Below are positions 60,952 through 64,000 of a DNA stretch of 64,000 bases, piece after piece. Numbering within the stretch: the stretch's first letter is position 1; each line of letters begins with the position of its first letter. The position numbers and the translations under genes were made by a program. The notes beneath the pieces are model-generated. The model ran no database searches, was not told where the DNA came from, and saw only the letters and a program-made list of their open reading frames with translations. This DNA comes from JBDIAG01 sp963835085 (GTDB taxonomy: Bacteria; Actinomycetota; Actinomycetes; Actinomycetales; CAWJMD01), in NCBI GenBank assembly GCA_963835085.1, contig CAWIED010000001.1, positions 1 to 64,000 of the forward strand, in the 5' to 3' direction.

Positions 60952-62370
60952 ATGACTGGATCAGACTTCCTGGCCCTCGACCCTGACGCGGCACCGGCCC
61001 GAGGCCGGACAGTCTGGCTTGCCGCGCAGCTCCGCCGCGCGATCGCGGATGGCGCGCTCACCCCTGGAACGCATCTGCCAGCGAGCAGGAAGCTCGCGGG
61101 TGACCTGTCTGTCTCGCGCGGAACCGTGGTGGAGGCGTACCGCCGGCTCTCGGAGGAGGGCCTGCTGGTCACCAACCGAGGTGGCGGAACCGTCGTCGCC
61201 CGACTCGCCTCTACTCCCATGCCCGATGCGGCACCGGAGCCGAAGGTGCGAGCGCCGATGGAGTTGCTGAACATCTCGGCGGGCGCACCCGATCTGACCG
61301 CGTTCCCGCGCGCCGCCTGGTTGCGAGCCGAGCGCCGGATACTCGCTACCGCGACAGCCCGTGAACTCGGCTACGCCGACCCCCGAGGAACACTCGAACT
61401 CCGGGAGGCCCTGTCACAGTGGCTGGCCCGAAGCCGGGGCATCACCACCGGGCCGGAGCGGATCATCGTCACCGCCGGAGTGACCGGCGCGCTCAGCTTG
61501 CTCTCCCAGGTGCTTCGCGACCGAGGAATCACCGCCTGCGCGATCGAAGACCCCGGCGCGGAGGGCAACCGCCGCATCCTGCACTACTGGCTCGACACTC
61601 TGCACCCGGTGCCGGTGGACGCCGATGGGTTGGACGTGGCAGCCCTCGCTCGTACAGAGGCGCGAGCGGTGCTGGTCACTCCGGCCCATCAGTTCCCGAC
61701 CGGCGTCGTCCTCTCCCCCGAACGCCGTAGAGATCTGATCTCCTGGGCCGAGCGCACGGGCGGTCTCGTGATCGAGGACGACTACGACTCCGAATACCGC
61801 TACGACCGCGCACCCGTACGAGCCATGCACGCGATGGCCCCCGAGCAGATCGTCCACAGCTCCAGCCTCTCCAAGGTCCTCGCGCCCGCCTTGCGGATCG
61901 GCTGGATGATCGCGCCCACGACCATGCACCACGACCTCGTCCGCAAACGCTGGGCGACCGATCTGGGTTCACCCGCGCTGCCTCAGCTCACTCTCGCCAA
62001 GCTCATCACGACCGGAGTGCTGGAACGGCACCTGCGCGGCCTGCGCCTGCGGCATCACGAGCGCCGCGACGCCGCCGTCACCGCGATCGAACGCTACCTG
62101 CCCGGCTGCCCGATCGAGGGCATTGCCGCCGGGCTACACCTCGTCGTCTTCCTCCCCGAACACCTCGATGACACCGCGCTCGCGGCGCAGGCCGCAGCGG
62201 AAGGCATCGCCGTGCAACCCTTGTCCGCTCACCGCTTCGCGCCGGGCCGTCCGGGCCTGGTCATCGGGTACGGCCCGCACGCCGCGCCCCGGCTCGAAGT
62301 AGCGATCAGGACTCTCGGCGCCCTCGCCGAACTCCGGGCGAGGTGCACCTCTGACGCGCTACCTCACTGA
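60952..62370 (+). CDS. MocR-type GntR/aminotransferase regulator
   Basis: 472 residues. The N-terminal GntR winged helix (RTVWLAAQLRRAIADGALTP; GTHLPASRKLAGDLSVSRGT; VVEAYRRLSEEGLLVTNRGG) is followed by a fold-type I aminotransferase-like domain with the probable PLP lysine Lys308 in SSSLSKVLAPALRIGW and EDDYDSEYRYDR. Such regulators often control vitamin B6 or amino-acid genes. The ATG at 60952 begins the recognisable protein. Its 3' end overlaps the convergent LysE gene by 7 nt. Confidence 0.88.
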   Translation: MTGSDFLALDPDAAPARGRTVWLAAQLRRAIADGALTPGTHLPASRKLAGDLSVSRGTVVEAYRRLSEEGLLVTNRGGGTVVARLASTPMPDAAPEPKVRAPMELLNISAGAPDLTAFPRAAWLRAERRILATATARELGYADPRGTLELREALSQWLARSRGITTGPERIIVTAGVTGALSLLSQVLRDRGITACAIEDPGAEGNRRILHYWLDTLHPVPVDADGLDVAALARTEARAVLVTPAHQFPTGVVLSPERRRDLISWAERTGGLVIEDDYDSEYRYDRAPVRAMHAMAPEQIVHSSSLSKVLAPALRIGWMIAPTTMHHDLVRKRWATDLGSPALPQLTLAKLITTGVLERHLRGLRLRHHERRDAAVTAIERYLPGCPIEGIAAGLHLVVFLPEHLDDTALAAQAAAEGIAVQPLSAHRFAPGRPGLVIGYGPHAAPRLEVAIRTLGALAELRARCTSDALPH

Positions 62371-62987
62371 CGGGTAGTGGCGAGCATCGCGGCCAGCCCC
62401 AGGAACGTCATGGCGAATCCACGCCCGAGCTGCCTCATCACGGTCGGTCGGCCGATCACATAGCGTCGCAACCAGGCCGCGCACACCCCGTAGCCGGCGA
62501 AGATCACGAGCGTGAGCGCCATGAACACCAGTCCAAGGCCGGTCATCCGGAACACGGCCCCATCCGCGTCCGGGTTGACGAACATCGGCAGGAACACGAA
62601 GAAGAAGATCGTGAGCTTCGGATTCAGCAGGTTCACCAGCACCGCGCTGCCAATCACCTTCCCCGCCGAGGGCGATCTCCCCGGCGCCTGCTCGTCGGCC
62701 TCGGGAGCCAGCAGACCGGTCTGCCGCCACGTTCCCCACGCCATGTAGCTCAGATACGCGACCCCCAGCCACTTGATCGCCTCGAATGCCACCGGGCTCA
62801 CCGCCAACACCGCAGCCGCCCCAGTCAGCGCCAGGGTCAGGTGCGGCACAATCCCCAGTGTGCAGCCGAGCGCGGCGATCAGTCCCGCCCGCGCCCCACG
62901 GCTCAGGCCGGCGGCGATCGTGAACAGCGCACCCGTACCTGGCGTCGCCGTCACCACGATCGAAGCCACCCAGAACTCAAGAGTCAT
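62364..62987 (-). CDS. LysE/RhtB family amino-acid exporter
   Basis: A 207-residue inner-membrane exporter with about six helices. VASIVVTATPGTGALFTIAA carries the TPGP-like family motif as TPGT, then GLSRGARAGLIAALGCTLG, WLGVAYLSYMAWGTWR and LVNLLNPKLTIFFFVFLPMF. Exported substrates are amino acids or similar. Tail-to-tail with the MocR gene, so a functional link is possible but not shown. Confidence 0.85.
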   Translation of the reverse strand: MTLEFWVASIVVTATPGTGALFTIAAGLSRGARAGLIAALGCTLGIVPHLTLALTGAAAVLAVSPVAFEAIKWLGVAYLSYMAWGTWRQTGLLAPEADEQAPGRSPSAGKVIGSAVLVNLLNPKLTIFFFVFLPMFVNPDADGAVFRMTGLGLVFMALTLVIFAGYGVCAAWLRRYVIGRPTVMRQLGRGFAMTFLGLAAMLATTRQ

Positions 62988-63145
62988 GCCATCAAACTGG
63001 CCGCAATATGGACTGATACACAGAGCCAAGGACGGTGTGACTAGTAGAACCAAATCCGGGGTAGATCGAGTGTGCCCGGTGACGGGCGTCGATGGCTGAA
63101 CTCCTGCCCAGCCTCCGCCCGGGGTTCTCAAGTTTCCTACAGAGG

Positions 63146-63218
63146 TGCCCCCGGCGGGACTCGAACCCGCACTGAAGCGATTTTAAGTCGCCTGCCTCTG
63201 CCATTGGGCTACGAGGGC
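63146..63218 (-). tRNA. tRNA-Leu (UAA), short variable loop
   Basis: A 73-nt cloverleaf on the minus strand: acceptor GCCCTCG / CGGGGGC with discriminator A, a 3-bp D stem with a 10-nt loop, anticodon stem GGCGA/TCGCT with loop CTTAAAA (anticodon TAA), a variable region of only 5 nt, and T-arm GCGGG-TTCGAGT-CCCGC. Leucine tRNAs normally have a long variable arm; this one does not. Confidence 0.85.
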
Positions 63219-63356
63219 GCGGATATCAGGGTAAGGGCGCGAGCAGCACGATCGCGTTACGGAACCCGCGCTGGGAACCACCCGAGCCTCACCTGTCGTT
63301 ACGGTGTTAGTGGGCGTGCTGCCAGACGCAGCCGCCACCCCCGACTAAGGAGCGAC

Positions 63357-64000
63357 ATGCGCAGCTCGAATCCGGCGTTCCGAGACCGCCCGGAGTTCGC
63401 CAGTTTCGGACGCCCAGGGCAGTACAACCAGCAGGGGCAGCAGCCCCAGGCCCCGCAGTACGGCCAGCCCCGCGATGGCCAGCCGCAATACGGTCAACCT
63501 CAGTCCGGCCAACCTCAGTCCGGCCCACAGCAGTATGGCCAGGCTCCTCAGTACGGTCAGGCTCCTCAGTACGGTCAGGCTCCTCAGTACGGTCAGGCTC
63601 CGCAGTACGGCCAGGCTCCCCAACAAGGGCAGGCTCCCCAGCAGGGGCAGCAGCCGGAATGGGGTTCACCGCAAGACCTGCAGAGGGCCTACGGCATGCC
63701 GCCGGCAGGCCCGTTGCAGACAGGGCGGATGACCTACGACGACGTTCTCATGCGCACGGGCATCCTGTTCGCCATTCTGCTTGCGGCCGCAGCGGCAACC
63801 TGGGCCTTCCTCGAGGTCTCGGGGCTGACGTTCTCGGCGGCTATTCCGGTCTTCTTGCTCACGCTGGTGGTGACGCTGGGTCTGGGCTTCGCCATCGGCC
63901 GCTCACGGCAGACACCGGTGGCGCTGATCTGCATCTACGCCGCGGTCGAGGGCCTCTTCGTGGGCACGGCCAGCCTCATGTTCGAGACGCTCTACCCGGG
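63357..64000 (+). CDS. Bax inhibitor-1/YccA family membrane protein (3' end outside window)
   Basis: About 214 codons before the window ends. The ATG at 63357 has an AAGGAG site, and MRSSNPAFRDRPEFASFG is the typical start of actinobacterial BI-1-like proteins. A long Gln/Pro/Tyr-rich segment follows with tandem YGQAPQ repeats (DNA 63530-63650). The BI-1 domain then begins: MTYDDVLMRTGILFAILLAA, VFLLTLVVTLGLGFAIG, and at least two further helices. Function in bacteria is unclear (possibly a channel). The repeat number may vary between strains. Confidence 0.85.
   Translation, partial: MRSSNPAFRDRPEFASFGRPGQYNQQGQQPQAPQYGQPRDGQPQYGQPQSGQPQSGPQQYGQAPQYGQAPQYGQAPQYGQAPQYGQAPQQGQAPQQGQQPEWGSPQDLQRAYGMPPAGPLQTGRMTYDDVLMRTGILFAILLAAAAATWAFLEVSGLTFSAAIPVFLLTLVVTLGLGFAIGRSRQTPVALICIYAAVEGLFVGTASLMFETLYP

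Overview
This is a high-GC, gene-dense window with short spacers, many GTG starts and frequent 4-nt stop/start overlaps. Gene content (guaB3, a ChoD-like GMC oxidase, SURF1-DUF3817-guaA, an Mfd-MazG block, Eno-FtsB-DUF501-Ppx, fused CysC, and an AbiEi/DUF559-type protein) indicates an actinobacterium (Actinomycetes). The sequence does not settle the family; a Micrococcales- or Propionibacteriales-like organism is a guess.

Layout. 1-0.45 kb: the end of an IS1380-type transposase. 0.75-8.4 kb: a plus-strand run of guaB3, succinate-semialdehyde dehydrogenase, GMC oxidase, SURF1, DUF3817 and guaA. 8.4-13.4 kb: mostly minus-strand single genes (membrane PH-like protein, nucleotidyltransferase, two Nudix hydrolases, YjbR-like protein, TetR and acyl-ACP desaturase). 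13.4-16 kb: two arrays of ~73-bp hairpin repeats in opposite orientation, flanking an AbiEi/DUF559-like gene. 16-20.6 kb: tRNA-Gln, glmU, prs, an Rrf2-like regulator, rplY and pth. 20.7-27.1 kb: an initiating sugar-phosphate transferase, then sulfate activation (cysD, cysN; on the other strand a TauE-type exporter and a long CysC). 27.3-31.9 kb: mfd and mazG.

32-46.3 kb is an exopolysaccharide locus: GMC oxidoreductase, three GT2 glycosyltransferases, two GH26-type glycosidases, pyruvyl transferase, polysaccharide deacetylase, two large membrane proteins and a Wzx-like flippase. With the polyprenyl-phosphate sugar transferase at 20.7 kb these suffice to start, extend, decorate, trim and export a polymer. 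The locus, lhgO, a third hairpin array, and a small Asp/Gly-repeat protein with a JmjC/cupin oxygenase all lie between mazG and eno, which are close neighbours in many actinobacteria. 50.4-55 kb returns to conserved genes: eno, ftsB, DUF501, ppx and a uracil-DNA glycosylase.

55-63 kb is a patchy accessory zone: VOC proteins, a doubly truncated HipA fragment, a nucleotidyltransferase, two DHFR-like proteins with a divergent HxlR regulator, a possible phosphotransferase remnant, a MocR regulator and a LysE exporter. It also holds three related long-stem palindromic elements with a shared loop motif. The window ends with tRNA-Leu(UAA) and the start of a Bax-inhibitor-1 family gene.

The best candidates for undescribed biology are (i) the three arrays of ~73-bp hairpins with a conserved fold, (ii) the long-stem palindromes at 57.2, 57.4 and 60.3 kb, whose arms differ but stay complementary, and (iii) the 51-bp-repeat peptide gene next to a JmjC/cupin oxygenase.
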